Of a stretch of 64,000 bases of DNA, positions 1-11,500 are shown piece after piece (the first letter of the stretch is position 1; the number at the start of each line of letters is the position of its first letter). The stretch lies in NCBI GenBank assembly GCA_011799875.1, contig CM022302.1, positions 49,779,030-49,843,029 of the forward strand, in the 5' to 3' direction. This DNA is from Thinopyrum elongatum (taxonomy: Eukaryota > Streptophyta > Magnoliopsida > Poales > Poaceae). Both the position numbers and the translations under genes were made by a program. The notes below the pieces were generated by a model. That model saw nothing but the letters and a program-made list of their open reading frames with translations. It ran no database searches and had not been told where the DNA came from.

Positions 1-3000
1 CTAGTCGTGAGGTGAAACATCCTTTAGAACTTATTTTTTCGGATGTATGGGGCCCTGCCCAAACTTCTGTCAGTGGTCATAACTATTATATCAGTTTTGT
101 GGATGCTTACAGTCGCTTTACTTGGCTCTATCTTATTAAGCGTAAGTCTGATGCGTTTGATATTGTTGTTCAGTTTCAAAAACATGTTGAACGTCTTCTC
201 AAGCATAAAATCGTTCATGTTCAGTCGGACTGGGGTGGTGAGCATCGCAACCTCAACTCCTTTTTCCAGTCGCTTGGGATCGCTCATCGTTTAGCATGTC
301 CACATACTCATCAGCAGAATGGTTCCGTCGAACGTAAGCATCGTCATATTGTCGAGACTGGTCTCACTCTTTTGGGCCATGCATCGGTTCCTTTCCGGTT
401 TTGGAGTGATGCTTTTACCACTGCATGTTTTCTTATCAATCGTACTCCCACACGTGTTCTCAACATGAAGACTCCCGTTGAACTTCTCCTTAATGAACAA
501 CCTGACTATACTTTTTTTAAAGTATTTGGGTGTGCTTGCTGGCTGCATCTTCGACCCTATAACAAACGCAAGCTGGAATTTAGGTCCAAAAAGTGTGTCT
601 TTCTTGGCTATAGTTCCCTTCATAAAGGTTACAAATGTCTTCATGTTCCCACTAATCGTGTTTACATTTCACGGGATGTAGTATTTGATGAGCTTGTCTT
701 TCCTTTTGCCAACCTACCTGTGTCCACCGATGCCTCTCCTTCCATGCATTCATCCTCTCTTGCCTCTGACCAATTTGATGATGTTGCATACTCTCCCCTG
801 TTATTGCCTAACCATGGTGCAGGAACTGGACGTGGGGCTCGTTTGGAGCTTTTGGAGGCTCCAACATCTTCATCGCCGCCGCTCTCTGATGCGCACGTTG
901 ATCGTGCTGCGTCGTTGCATGGCCTCGATCCGCGCGCCCATACACGATCGGCGCATGTGCCTGTGGCGCCGCCTCCTGACTCTGGGCCGGCCTTGTCCTC
1001 TGATCGGCCCGGCACGCCCGTCACGCCTACCTCGCTGTCGCCCGCGGCTCGGTCCGCTATGCCGGTGTCTCCCGCGGCTCGGCCCGCTACGCCGGTGTCG
1101 CCCGCGGCTCGGCCTGCTACGCCGGTGGTGCCGTCGTCACCAGTCCCGCTTGGGCTGTCTCCCTCGCCGGTCAGCCCACTGGCGGGCTCTGGATCCACCT
1201 CGCTGCGTGCCCCGTTGGCGGGCTTGACTCCAGCGCCTGGCTCCTCGTCGCCTGGGCTCTCTACGTCAACATTGCCCAGCCCCTCGCCGGCTGATTCCTC
1301 TTCGTCATCGTCGCCCAGTCCCTCGCCGGCTGCTCCTTCGACCTCGACGGCTCCTGTGCTACGTCCACATACACGCAGTCGCAGTGGTATTTTTCGCCCT
1401 AAGGAACGTAAGGATGGTTCTGTTGCTTGGTTGGCGGCATGTCTGGCTGCTGCTGTTGCGGATCCGTCTTTTGAGCCCCGCTCGTATCAGGCTGCCATGC
1501 GCATTCCTCACTGGCGAGAGGCTATGGAGCAGGAGTATCATGCTCTTCTTCGCAACAAGACATGGACTCTTGTTCCTCCCCCACCATGGGTTAATGTTAT
1601 TGACTCTAAGTGGGTGTTCAAAGTGAAGAAGCACTCGGATGGGTCTATTGAGCGTTATAAAGCGCGCCTTGTTGCCAGAGGATTTCGGCAGCGCTATGGT
1701 CTTGATTATGGGGACACCTTCAGTCCCGTCGTCAAGCCTACCACCATTCGGCTTCTTCTTTCTCTTGCCGTCACTCGAGGTTGGTCTCTTCGTCAGCTTG
1801 ATGTGCAGAATGCCTTTCTTCATGGTTTCTTGGAGGAAGAGGTTTATATGCGACAGCCGCCTGGTTTTTCTGATCCTGACCGTCCTGATCACATCTGTCG
1901 TCTCACCAAAGCGCTCTATGGTCTGAAGCAAGCTCCTCGTGCCTGGCATGCTCGTCTTGCCTCAGCTCTTCGTGCTCATGGGTTTGTGTCGTCTACTGCT
2001 GACTCCTCATTATTTCTTCTACAGAAGCCAGAGGTCACTATGTATCTTTTGGTCTATGTGGATGATATTATTCTTGTCAGTTCCTCTCGGTCTGCTGCTG
2101 ATGCTCTTGTTCGCTCTCTTGGTGCTGATTTTGCTGTCAAAGATCTTGGGAAGCTTCACTACTTTCTTGGGGTTGAGGTTACTTCTCGTGCTGATGGTCT
2201 TGTTATGACGCAGAAGAAGTACTCCTTGGATTTATTGCAGCGCGCTGGGATGCTTAAGTGCAAACCGACTACTACAGCCATGTCGTCCACCGACAAGATC
2301 ACTGCTGTTGATGGTGAGCTTCTGTCTTCTGCGGATGCCACAGAGTACAGGAGTATTGTTGGTGGTCTCCAGTACTTGACGATCACGCGACCAGATATTT
2401 CTTATGCTGTCAACAGGGTTTGTCAGTATCTTCAGGCTCCACGAGACACTCATTGGGCTGCTGTTAAGCGCATCCTGCGTTATGTCCAATTCACAGTGTC
2501 TTTTGGGATGCATATTCGGCCGACTCACTCTCGGGTTCTCTCGGCATACTCTGATGCGGATTGGGCTGGCAGTCCGGATGACAGGCGATCCACGGGGGGC
2601 TATGCTGTGTTCTTTGGCTCTAATTTGATCGCCTGGAGTGCTCGGAAACAGGCTACTGTATCGCGTAGTAGTACTGAAGCTGAGTATAAGGCTGTGGCTA
2701 ATGCTATTGCAGAGATTATCTGGGTGCAGTCTTTGCTTCAGGAGTTGGGTATGTCCCAACCGCAGCCTCCTATCCTTTGGTGTGATAACATCGGTGCTAC
2801 ATACCTTTCTGCAAATCCGGTATTTCATGCCCGAACGAAACACATTGAAGTTGACTATCACTTTGTACGGGAACGTGTGTCACAGAAGCAACTCCAGATC
2901 AAGTTCATCTCTTCTAAGGATCAACTTGCAGACATCTTCACTAAGCCATTGCCTCTATCACAGTTTGAGGCCTGTAGGCGCAATCTTACCCTTCTCAGTT

Positions 3001-3017
3001 CTTTAGAAAGTGGCTAA
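1..3017 (+). CDS. Ty1/Copia polyprotein, 5' part cut by window edge
   Basis: This is the integrase to RNase H part of a Copia retrotransposon polyprotein; gag and protease lie left of the window. The frame is open from the edge and the first ATG is at 12. Domains in order from that ATG: integrase core at about residues 1-170, with acidic residues in FSDVWGP, QSDWGGE and GSVERKHR; a Pro/Ser/Ala-rich linker at about 230-460; RVT_2 reverse transcriptase at about 490-740, with the YVDD active site near residue 681; and RNase H at about 840-960, with [15 protein letters not shown] and CDNIGA. The frame runs without a stop to TAA at 3015-3017, so the pol part looks intact. PPT and LTR follow within 15 bp. 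These enzymes make and integrate element cDNA. The family name is not certain. Confidence 0.95.
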   Translation, partial: SREVKHPLELIFSDVWGPAQTSVSGHNYYISFVDAYSRFTWLYLIKRKSDAFDIVVQFQKHVERLLKHKIVHVQSDWGGEHRNLNSFFQSLGIAHRLACPHTHQQNGSVERKHRHIVETGLTLLGHASVPFRFWSDAFTTACFLINRTPTRVLNMKTPVELLLNEQPDYTFFKVFGCACWLHLRPYNKRKLEFRSKKCVFLGYSSLHKGYKCLHVPTNRVYISRDVVFDELVFPFANLPVSTDASPSMHSSSLASDQFDDVAYSPLLLPNHGAGTGRGARLELLEAPTSSSPPLSDAHVDRAASLHGLDPRAHTRSAHVPVAPPPDSGPALSSDRPGTPVTPTSLSPAARSAMPVSPAARPATPVSPAARPATPVVPSSPVPLGLSPSPVSPLAGSGSTSLRAPLAGLTPAPGSSSPGLSTSTLPSPSPADSSSSSSPSPSPAAPSTSTAPVLRPHTRSRSGIFRPKERKDGSVAWLAACLAAAVADPSFEPRSYQAAMRIPHWREAMEQEYHALLRNKTWTLVPPPPWVNVIDSKWVFKVKKHSDGSIERYKARLVARGFRQRYGLDYGDTFSPVVKPTTIRLLLSLAVTRGWSLRQLDVQNAFLHGFLEEEVYMRQPPGFSDPDRPDHICRLTKALYGLKQAPRAWHARLASALRAHGFVSSTADSSLFLLQKPEVTMYLLVYVDDIILVSSSRSAADALVRSLGADFAVKDLGKLHYFLGVEVTSRADGLVMTQKKYSLDLLQRAGMLKCKPTTTAMSSTDKITAVDGELLSSADATEYRSIVGGLQYLTITRPDISYAVNRVCQYLQAPRDTHWAAVKRILRYVQFTVSFGMHIRPTHSRVLSAYSDADWAGSPDDRRSTGGYAVFFGSNLIAWSARKQATVSRSSTEAEYKAVANAIAEIIWVQSLLQELGMSQPQPPILWCDNIGATYLSANPVFHARTKHIEVDYHFVRERVSQKQLQIKFISSKDQLADIFTKPLPLSQFEACRRNLTLLSSLESG

Positions 3018-3021
3018 GATT

Positions 3022-3030
3022 GAGGGAGGG
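3022..3030 (+). promoter_or_regulatory. Polypurine tract of the left Copia element
   Basis: The nine purines GAGGGAGGG lie 4 bp after the polyprotein stop and directly before the TG that starts the 3' LTR. This is the expected plus-strand primer site of an LTR retrotransposon. Confidence 0.8.
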
Positions 3031-3169
3031 TGTTAGACTATGTATAGCTTCTGTATTTGTGTACGTATATTGTATCAATTGTAACACACCCATTATATAT
3101 ATGAGATAAGCCACCCCTAGAGGGTTGAGCTGGTTCCCAAAAATCATTGTATTACAAGAAGGAACTGCA
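3031..3169 (+). repeat. 3' LTR of the left Copia element (short)
   Basis: The LTR starts with TGTTAGACTATG directly after the PPT. I place its end at CA (3168-3169) because LINE-type coding resumes immediately afterwards. This gives a short LTR of about 139 bp. The predicted 5 bp target duplication is GATAT at 3170-3174. The 5' LTR is outside the window, so neither the end nor the duplication can be confirmed here. Confidence 0.65.
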
Positions 3170-3960
3170 GATATAATCGTGTGTCTGATTTCATAGATGA
3201 GAATGGTGCCTGGATAAGGAGCGACTAGACAAGTTTTTTTGGCAGCCGGATGTGATACAAATTCTCAAGATCAGAACCTCACCACGGCGCCGAGACGATT
3301 TTCTGGCTTGGCACCCGGAGCGGTCAGGGTTGTTCACGGTTCGTAGTGCATACCGTCTGGCCACACTACAACATGATGATGAGTTTACTGGTGGTGCAAC
3401 CAGTGCGCATCCGGAGGGCGAGCGACCGTTATGGAACTTGATTTGGCAAGCTAGTGTGGCGCAAAAGACGAAGATCATGGCGTGGAAAGTGGTGGCTGGT
3501 GCATTAGCTACGGCAAAGAACAAGGCACATCATCACATAACCACGCGTGCTATCTGTTCTATATGCGGGAGAGAAGAGGAAGGGACACATCATGCGTTAG
3601 TTACATGCATGTATACGGCTGAGCTACGGGATGCAATGGGTAGGTGTTGGCCTATTCCACGCAAAGAGGAGGTACTAGACACTGCTAATAATTGGCTACT
3701 ACTACTGATAGCAAACTATTCTGATTCAGTACGTTGCATGATCATTATGCTAATATGGCGTATATATCAAGTATGGTCCGATGTAACACACGGAAAGGAG
3801 GCTACGCCGGCTGCTATATCCGTAGACTTTCTTGTCAGTTATATGAATTCGATTCAGCTAGCAAAAAAGTTTTCAATGGAAGATATGATCAAAGGGAAAA
3901 TGGTACTGATGGAGTATGGGGATCGTCCGTCGCATCAACCGCTGACTATGGTGCTACAGT
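3170..3960 (+). pseudogene. LINE ORF2 fragment 1: RT zinc-binding region (zf-RVT)
   Basis: This is the C-terminal part of a plant LINE (non-LTR retrotransposon) protein. A VSDFIDENGAW block at about 3181-3213 leads, after a 1 bp frameshift near 3219, into FLAWHPERSGLFTVRSAYRLA. The zf-RVT core follows, with WNLIWQA and a Cys/His cluster ICSICGREEEGTHHALVTC. The frame is open from 3228 to the junction at 3960. The Copia LTR abuts it on the left, which suggests the Copia element inserted in this same LINE. On the right the CACTA element starts in mid-codon. The protein continues in frame at 12734. It is a dead gene piece whose upstream RT domain should lie left of the window. Confidence 0.85.
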
Positions 3961-3994
3961 CACTGGTAGAAAATGGGGCATCCATCTAAGCCTT

Positions 3995-4224
3995 TGGTAC
4001 CGGTTCTTACGAACCGGTACCAAAAGGGTCATTTGCACCGGTTTGGGGGCTCAGGCGGGCGAGGAGCTCTGGCACCGGTTTGGGAGGGGCTTTCGTACCG
4101 GTTCATGTTAGGAACCGGTACGAAAGGTCTTCGGCCAAAATTCAGGCGCGCGGTGGGGCCAGGGCTGGACCTTTGGTGCCGGTTCGTAACACGAACCGGT
4201 ACCAAAGGGTGCCACCTATATTAT
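3995..4224 (+). promoter_or_regulatory. 5' subterminal palindrome array and TATA-like box, CACTA 1
   Basis: Three inverted pairs of the type GGTACCGGTTC/GAACCGGTACC lie at about 3995-4022, 4094-4121 and 4174-4205. They are followed by a TATA-like CCTATATTAT at 4215-4224. Subterminal repeats are transposase binding sites in this superfamily, and the position ahead of the transposase leader makes this the likely promoter. The promoter role is inferred. Confidence 0.65.
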
Positions 4225-4738
4225 CACATCGCGCGCCCGTCCCTGGCTCTCATTTTTCTCTTCTTCCTCTCACACTCTAAATTTTTTTGCACCTCTCACA
4301 CTCCAACAAATCTCTATTTTCTCTCCACCATTTTAACAAGATTAAGGGCATACATCTATCCAAGGGTTAGCAATATCATCCTTTCTTCCGGCGTTCCTAA
4401 TTTAGCTTATTTCTTTGGTAGTTTTAACTCGTACTATTTTTCTAGTGCTAGCAAGGTGTTCGATGAAATGCCTAAGTTAGGGATTTTATTTTATTTATAT
4501 GCAATTTGAGCTGAAATTATGGTATGTTTTGTAGGTTTTAATTAGTATCATCCCCGTCCTCACCGCCGTCGATCGCCAGCGTCGTCCCCTAGCCGGCACC
4601 GTACCACCTCGGTGAGCCTCTTCTTTTTTATAAAAAAAATTAGTTTTATGTGATGAACTTGAATATTAATTAAGTTGGTCACTCATATATCCACGATGTT
4701 GTGTAATTAATGATTTTTGATATACATATATAATGCAG
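4225..4738 (+). other. Transposase leader with a 5' intron, CACTA 1
   Basis: This is untranslated leader. A plausible donor (GTGAGC) at 4612 and an acceptor (ATGCAG) ending at 4738 define a 127 bp intron whose last base directly precedes the transposase ATG. The same layout is seen in CACTA 2. The leader exon contains a PPR-like peptide signature (KVFDEMPK) at 4453-4476. Confidence 0.55.
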
Positions 4739-7700
4739 ATGAGTCGACAATGGATGTACGGTGACCGGTGCCATCCCGAGTTCATTAATGGCATGCATTA
4801 TTTTCTCAACGTGGCTGAGGCAAACAGGCGGTCGAATGGTTTCATCTATTGTCCATGTAGTTCCTGTAAGAATATGAAGGATTACTCTACCTCAAAGACC
4901 ATTCACGTCCACCTGCTGGAGAACGGTTTCATGCCCAGCTATAATTGTTGGACCAAGCACGGAGAAAGAGGGGTTATATTGGAAGACAACGAAGAAGAAG
5001 AGGATAGTGACAACTATCCTATATTCACTGAAGACGGTGATAGTAGAATGGGGGAAGACGAAGCTGAAGAAGAGCCCATTTTTGATGAGCCAATTTTTGA
5101 TGACCCGGATGACGATTTGGGTCGGGCCATTCTTGATGCGAAGATGAACTGCGGAAATAAAAAGGAGAGGTTGAAGTTGGAGAAAATGTTAGAGGATCAC
5201 AACAAACTGTTGTACCCAAATTGCGAAAATGGCCAGAAAAAGCTGGGTACCACGCTGGAATTGCTGCAATGGAAGGCAGAGAATGGTACTTCTGACAAGG
5301 GATTTGAAAAGTTGCTGAAAATAATAAAGAAGATGCTTCCAGGGGAGAACGTATTGCCCTCAAGTACGTACGAAGCAAAGAAGGTTGTCTGCCCTCTAGG
5401 ATTAGAGGTGCAGAAGATACATGCATGCATCAATGACTGCATCCTCTACCGCAAGGAGTACGAGAATTTGAATGCATGCCCGGTATGTAGTGCATTGAGG
5501 TATAAGATCAGGCGAGATGACCCTGGCGATGTTGAGGGCGAGTCCAACCCCAGGAAAAGGGTTCCTGCGAAGGTGATGTGGTATGCTCCTATAATACCAC
5601 GGTTGAAACGTTTGTTCCAGAACAAAGAGCATGCCAAGTTGTTGCGATGGCACAAAAAGGACCGTAAGAAAGATGTGATGCTGAGACACCCCGCTGACGG
5701 GTCGCAGTGGAGAAAAATCGACAGAGAGTTCAAGTCATTTTCAGATGATGCAAGGAACTTAAGATTTGGTCTAAGTACAGATGGCTTTAATCCTTTCGGG
5801 GAGCAGAGCTCCAGTCATAGCACCTGGCCAGTGACTCTATGTATCTATAACCTTCCTCCTTGGTTGTGCATGAAGCGGAAGTTCATTATGATGCCAGTGC
5901 TCATCCAAGGCCCGAAGCAACCCGGCAACGACATTGATGTGTACCTGAGGCCATTGGTTGAAGAACTTTTAGAGTTGTGGCGTGAAGAAGGTGTACCTGT
6001 GTGGGATGAGCACGAACAAAAGGAATTTAACCTACAAGCGTTGTTATTTGTAACCATCAATGATTGGCCTGCTCTTGGTAACATTTCAGGGCAGTCAAAC
6101 AAGGGATACAATGCATGCACACACTGTTTAGGTGAGACTGACAGTAAATATTTGGGAAACAAGAATGTGTACCTGGGGCATCGTCGATTTCTTCCAAAAC
6201 AACATCACGTAAGAAAGAGAGGAAAGCATTTCGGAGGTGAGGCAGATAACCGAACGAAGCCTACCCGCCCTACTGGGGAAGTTATATATGATATGGTCAA
6301 GGATTTAAAAGTGATCTTTGGAAAGGGTCCTGGCGGACAATCTGTTCCGCATGATGTTGACGGACATGTACCCATGTGGAAGAAGAAGTCGATATTTTGG
6401 GAGCTACCCTACTGGAAATTCTTAGAGGTTCACTCTGCAATCGACGTGATGCACGTGACGAAAAATCTTTGCGTGAACCTGCTAAACTTCTTGGGCGTGT
6501 ATGGGAAGACAAAAGATACACCGGATGCACGGCAGGACCAGCAAAGTATCCACGAAGGAAACAACCTGAATCCAGAGAAGTATCAAGGTCCTGCCAGCTA
6601 CGCTCTTACCAAAGAGGAGAAGGAGATTTTTTTTTGAAGTCCTGAGTAGCATCAAGGTCCCGTCTGGCTTCTCGTCGAATATAAAGGGAATAATAAACAT
6701 GTCAGAGAAAAAGTTTCAAAACCTAAAGTCTCATGACTGCCACGTGATTATGACACAATTACTTCCGGTTGCATTGAGGGGGCTTCTGCCGGAAAATGTT
6801 CGAGTACCCATCGTGAAGCTATGTGCGTTCCTCAATGCAATTTCTCAAAAGGTGATCAATCCACTTACTCTACAAAATTTACAGAAGGATGTGGTGCAAT
6901 GTCTAGTCAGCTTCGAGTTGGTGTTCCCACCATCCTTCTTCAATATTATGACACATCTCCTAGTTCACCTGGTCGAAGAGATTGGCGTTCTCGGTCCTGT
7001 ATTTTTACACAACATGTTCCCCTTGGAGAGATTCATGGGAGTCTTAAAGAAGTACGTTCATAACCGTGCTAGGCCAGAAGGAAGCATCTCCAAGGGCTAT
7101 GGAACAGAGGAGGTCATTGATTTTTGTGTTGACTTTATTCCTGACCTTAAGCCGATCGGTGTTCCTGAATCGCGCTATGAGGGGAGACTGCGTGGAAAAG
7201 GCATGCTAGGAAAGAAAGCAACAACGTGTATGGACGGACATTCTTTCACTCAAGCACACTACACAGTTCTACATAATTCCATCTTGGTGGCTCCGTACAA
7301 AGAGGAACACAAGGATATCTTACGCTCTAAATACCCGGAGCAATGTGAAGATTGGATTGATGGAGAACACATGAAGACTTTCGGCGGTTGGTTGCAAACA
7401 CGTCTCATGAATGTCACTGATGACGAGCAGCTATACTTGTTGGCCAAGCAACCATCTTCGACTATATCGACTTTTCAAGGGTACGAGATTAATGGGAATA
7501 CATTTTACACGTTCGCCCAAGATAAAAAGAGCACCAACCAAAACAGTGGTGTCCGCTTTGATGCAGAAGATGGCAATGGGAACAAGGTCACATATTATGG
7601 GTACATAGAGGAGATATGGGAACTTGACTATGGACCTAATTTCAAGATCCCTTTGTTCCGGTGCAAATGGTTCAACCTGAAAGACGGGGTACAGGTAGAC

Positions 7701-7868
7701 CCGCAGTACGGAATGACTACAGTGGATCTCAAGAATCTAGGGTACGACACCGAACCATTCGTCCTAGCCAGTGAAGCGCCACGCCACCGTCGCCCGCAGC
7801 AGCAGGGTCGCCGTCGTCGCCGCGTCGCCCGCCTCTCCACCTCTCCCCGCGCCGGCAACCCGAGGTGA
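4739..7868 (+). pseudogene. Tnp2/TnpD-type CACTA transposase, frameshifted and C-terminally replaced
   Basis: This is the DDE-type transposase of CACTA elements, which would cut and rejoin the element ends in the nucleus. I start it at the ATG after the leader intron. The N-terminal transposase-associated domain has QWMYGDR, CPCSSCKN and HLLENGFMP (about residues 1-70). An acidic stretch follows, then Transposase_21 (about 200-600) with LSTDGFNPFGEQ and GPKQPGNDIDVYL. DUF4218/DUF4216-type sequence follows at about 6640-7700 (FERFMGVLKKYV, INGNTFYTFAQ, NSGVRFDAEDG). A run of nine T at 6627-6635, where eight would keep frame, gives a stop at 6637; the rest reads from 6636 on. Similarity to the CACTA 2 copy ends near 7773 (FVLAS). 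About 100 residues are missing, and the frame runs 30 residues into captured DNA before TGA at 7868. Confidence 0.9.
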
Positions 7869-8048
7869 GGACCGCCCTCCTCTCCCTCCCTCGCCTCGCC
7901 TCCCTCGCCTCCCAGGCCGCCGCGCGCCTCGCCGGGAGGAGCCCGCGCGCGCGTCGACTGCCGCGCCGCGCTCGCTGGCGGCCTCCCCTCACGCACGCCC
8001 GCGGCCTGTTCGACGAAATGCCGCGCCGCGCCGTGGCCATCTACCCCT
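7774..8048 (+). pseudogene. Captured PPR-gene-like fragment in CACTA 1
   Basis: This very GC-rich DNA is unlike its neighbours. One plus-strand frame ends in HARGLFDEMPRRAVAIYPW, which matches the style of the pentatricopeptide (PPR) repeat consensus, after an Arg/Ala-rich stretch of the kind seen in organelle-targeted N-termini. A donor-like CCGAG/GTGAGG at about 7863 suggests an exon edge. The fragment replaces the transposase C-terminus and is fused to it in frame up to 7868. It ends at a junction with a minus-strand gene piece. The PPR identity rests on one short motif and is tentative. Confidence 0.45.
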
Positions 8049-8234
8049 GGTAGGCGCCGTGCGGAGGGTAGGCGCCGGCGGCATGGCCATAGCCGTGCTG
8101 CTGAACATGGCCGCCGCCGTACCCGTGCTGCTCGTGGCCGCCGTATCCGTGGCTGCCGTACCCGTGCTCGTGGCCGTGCCCGTGGCCGTGCTGCTGTTGT
8201 GGCCGCCGCCCATGTCGTGGCCGCCACCGGCCAT
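8041..8234 (-). pseudogene. Captured Gly/His/Tyr-rich protein fragment in CACTA 1
   Basis: On the minus strand an ATG at 8232-8234 opens MAGGGHDMGGGH. After a one-base shift the frame continues with QQHGHGHGHEHGYGSHGY and YPPHGAYQG to a stop at 8041-8043. The composition, alternating GHGH, GYG and YPPHG, resembles plant glycine-rich proteins of the A3 type. It may be a fragment of such a gene, placed antisense to the transposon genes. The function is not known and the assignment is by composition only. It abuts the PPR-like fragment within about 10 bp. Confidence 0.45.
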
Positions 8235-8287
8235 GGTTGATCACTAACAAATTTTAAAAGTAAATCCATCAACCTTTGGTGCTCAAA

Positions 8288-8402
8288 AAAATAGAAACGA
8301 ATCCATTGAGAAGCTCTAAGTTTGCAACTCGTATGAAATTAAACGACTCATCCCGTTTCAAAAAAAAAGAAAAAATAGAAACGAATCCATTGAGAAGCTC
8401 TA
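8288..8402 (+). repeat. Direct repeat of about 33 bp, two copies
   Basis: A unit containing ATAGAAACGAATCCATTGAG and ending GAAGCTCTAA occurs at 8288-8320 and again at 8370-8402. It lies in the captured block between the gene fragments and ORF2. The following GC-rich stretch (8403-8480), ending in a TTAGGGTTTTTT motif, looks like a plant 5' leader and may now act as the ORF2 leader; that role is inference. Confidence 0.7.
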
Positions 8403-8583
8403 ACGGGTCGAGAAATAGAGAGAAGAGCGAGAGGAGGAGGGGGAACGCCGAGTCCGTGGCCGTGGCGGTCCGTTAGGGTTTTTTGCTTTCTTCATTTGAA
8501 TTGTTATCCATCTAGCAATCTGTTATGATCATGACATGATGAATGAAATAATTGCTTTCTTAATTTTGTAGTGACATTGAGGT

Positions 8584-11500
8584 ATGGCGGACGACACCTT
8601 CGTCCGAGATGAGGATCAAGAAGAAGCGGTGCAGAAATTGATCTATGAGAGTGCCCGTGGTACGAAACCCGATGGAGATGACAACGAGTTCGAAGACTTT
8701 CTGAACGATTTCGGCGAGGGACTTGAGTCTGAACAAATTAGAAGAGACAACGAAGTGTCCATAACAAACTCCGGCGAGGTGTATATTTATGTATCAAGTC
8801 TATGTTCATCCCTAGATGCATTCATTTATTTGTATTGCACTTATTAACGAATAATTTTTTCTTTTAGCCTTCTGGATCATCGAGCAAGTCTGTTAAAACA
8901 AAACGAGGCCCGACGAGAGTGTTAAAGGCCGAGGGCAGGTTAGCCCTCACGGCATTTAAGGCTAATGGTGAACCGGAGCATCCCAAAGAGCACTGCCGCA
9001 CATTTACAAATCAAGCCGGAGTTCTTGTTAGGGACCATGTACCGATCAGCATTCAAGAGTGGCATAAGCCGAAGAAAGCGGGGACTGAAGCTAGTTATGT
9101 CAACGACGCGATGAAATTTTTTCTTTGGGAGAGTCTACTGACACGATTCAGCCTACCGGAAGACATGACGGAAGGCCAGAAGAATAAAGTCAAGGAATGG
9201 ACATGGAAGAAGATGGCCATACAATTCCAGACCTGGAAGAAAAATTTATGGGACAAATATAAGAATGAAGATCCAGTATTCGATGATAATCTAGTGAAGA
9301 TAAAAGATCACTGGCCCGCATTTAAGAGGTATAAGCAATCGTCTACTTTTGTGTCCCGATCGGTCACAAATACGAAAAATGCTTCAAAGAAGAAACTTTG
9401 GCATCATTTGGGGTCAGGTGGCTACAAGACTGCCATTCCGAAGTGGACAGCGTTTGAAAATAAACTGATGGATGCAGGAATCACTCCACAGACATGGGAC
9501 TGGCCCGAACGGTCCAAGTTCTGGTTGTTCGCGCATGGGGCAGGGTTGGACCCAAAGATAGGGCTGATCGTTGCGCAGGGAAAATGGAAGGAAAAAATTG
9601 AGGCAATCGTACCGAAGCTTGTAGATGCAATTGAAAAGGTCAGAAAGGGAGAGTACATTCCCGATAGAGAGAATGACGAGCTGACACTCGCTCTGGGGAA
9701 TCTTGAACACGTTGGACGGGTACGAGCTCGCCCAGGTCTCACCATGAAGGAAGCGTGGTCGGACAGCGCTGACACTTATAGAAGCCGTTCGCGAAAGAAG
9801 AAGAAGGACGCCGACATGTTAACGGAATTGTTAAATAGGGCGGAGGCACTTGAGAAAAATCAGAGGGCACCTGATCAGCAGCTGTTTCTACAGGATCCTC
9901 AAGCCGATGCTGCCCCATCTCAGCGAAGAAGCAGTGTGGGTTCCTCGCATCTTGACGGATGTGGAGGAAGCTACCCCGTGGATTATGTCACGGAGAAGAC
10001 AGATTGCGAGCTACATATGTTATTCAGGACCGCGTCCGTTAAGGTGGCGGTCGGCTATGTTTACCCATGTGAAGATGGAACAACGCACCATCATATGCCC
10101 ATTCCACCTGGCTGTGTTCGTGTCGGGGTGGATGAAGTTGTTCCGGGTTTTGAAACAGTGGAGCTTGATATTCCTAGAGGTGACGATGAGAGGATACTGG
10201 CCGATGTCAAGCACGGTTTCGCCCTATGGCCGAAGAAATACATCGTCCTTTTGCAAAGGCCACCGACTCCTCGTGGTAGCGGTCCACATGAGCAGCAAAT
10301 GCCATCGACTCCTCCTGGTAGCAGTCCTCATGAGCAGCCAAGTCCACACCTACCTGAGAGGGACCCCAGCGTGAGTCCACCATCTCGAGATCCTCCGCGT
10401 AAGACAGCGCCCGTTAAGCGGAACGGTACACCGCCTAGGAAGAGATCTAGAAAGGAGAAACCACAGTCGCCCATTGAGAAGTTACCTTGGGAAAAAAGTG
10501 AAGAGGAAAACAGGGAAACCGTTGAGTCCGAGCTGAGAGCCTTTTTTGCACCGAAAGTGCCAGAGATACCTTTTGAGAAGACACTAGATCCGGTGATAGT
10601 TGCGCGTACCGTTGAGAATCTATATGACCCTGTACCATCGCCGCCATCTGACTATAGGCGTTCTATTGAAAGGTCGTATGACAAGATGATCAAGGCGACA
10701 AAACCCGTTCAATCGGGTATGAAGGAGATAAAAGGGATACACCAAGTCTACCAGCTTGGACAACAACCCGTTCAATCGGTCCCCCCTCTGAAGGTGTTTG
10801 ACGGGAAGGCCGTTCAAAGTTCTCTACAAAACACAACCGATTACGCCTTCGCTGAACGAGCATATCAATTTGTTCAAGGGAAAGATTTGGTCGAGAATCT
10901 CAGGAAGCTACCAACATGTATGCGTAACTTGCATTCGTGGTACCTTAATGCCTCAAAGGGAGGGACCGAGACTATCATGGTGCGAGTTAGGGAAGAGCAC
11001 TACTTCCAGGAATACTGTGTGAACGTTGACTTCAACGAGCTTTTCCAGTTATACAATCTCCGGGCCCTCGACAATTCTATCATCAGTTGCTATTGTCTGT
11101 AAGTGATTTATTTAATTTGACAAGTCTTTAGCTCAGCTCGTTCATTGTCTGCAAATTATAATCTTTTGTGCGCTATATTATGCAGATCGAAGATACTCGA
11201 ATGCAAAAGGGACGAAATCACGAACATTGGGTTCATTGACCCGGACACAATGCATGTTAGAACCATAGAAGAACCCCTCTATAACAAGGATACACCAGAG
11301 ACTTTGCTAAGGTTTTTGAAGCGACAACGTGACAAAAGGCTAATAATTTGGCCTTACAACTTCCAGTGAGTCTTACTGTCTTATAACACATTATATTTTG
11401 CTCACCGTATGTCAAAATTTTAACTGATGACTTATATATATGACACTACATATTTAAACGGTGCGTAGGTTTCACTTTATTCTTCTCGTCATCAAAATGT

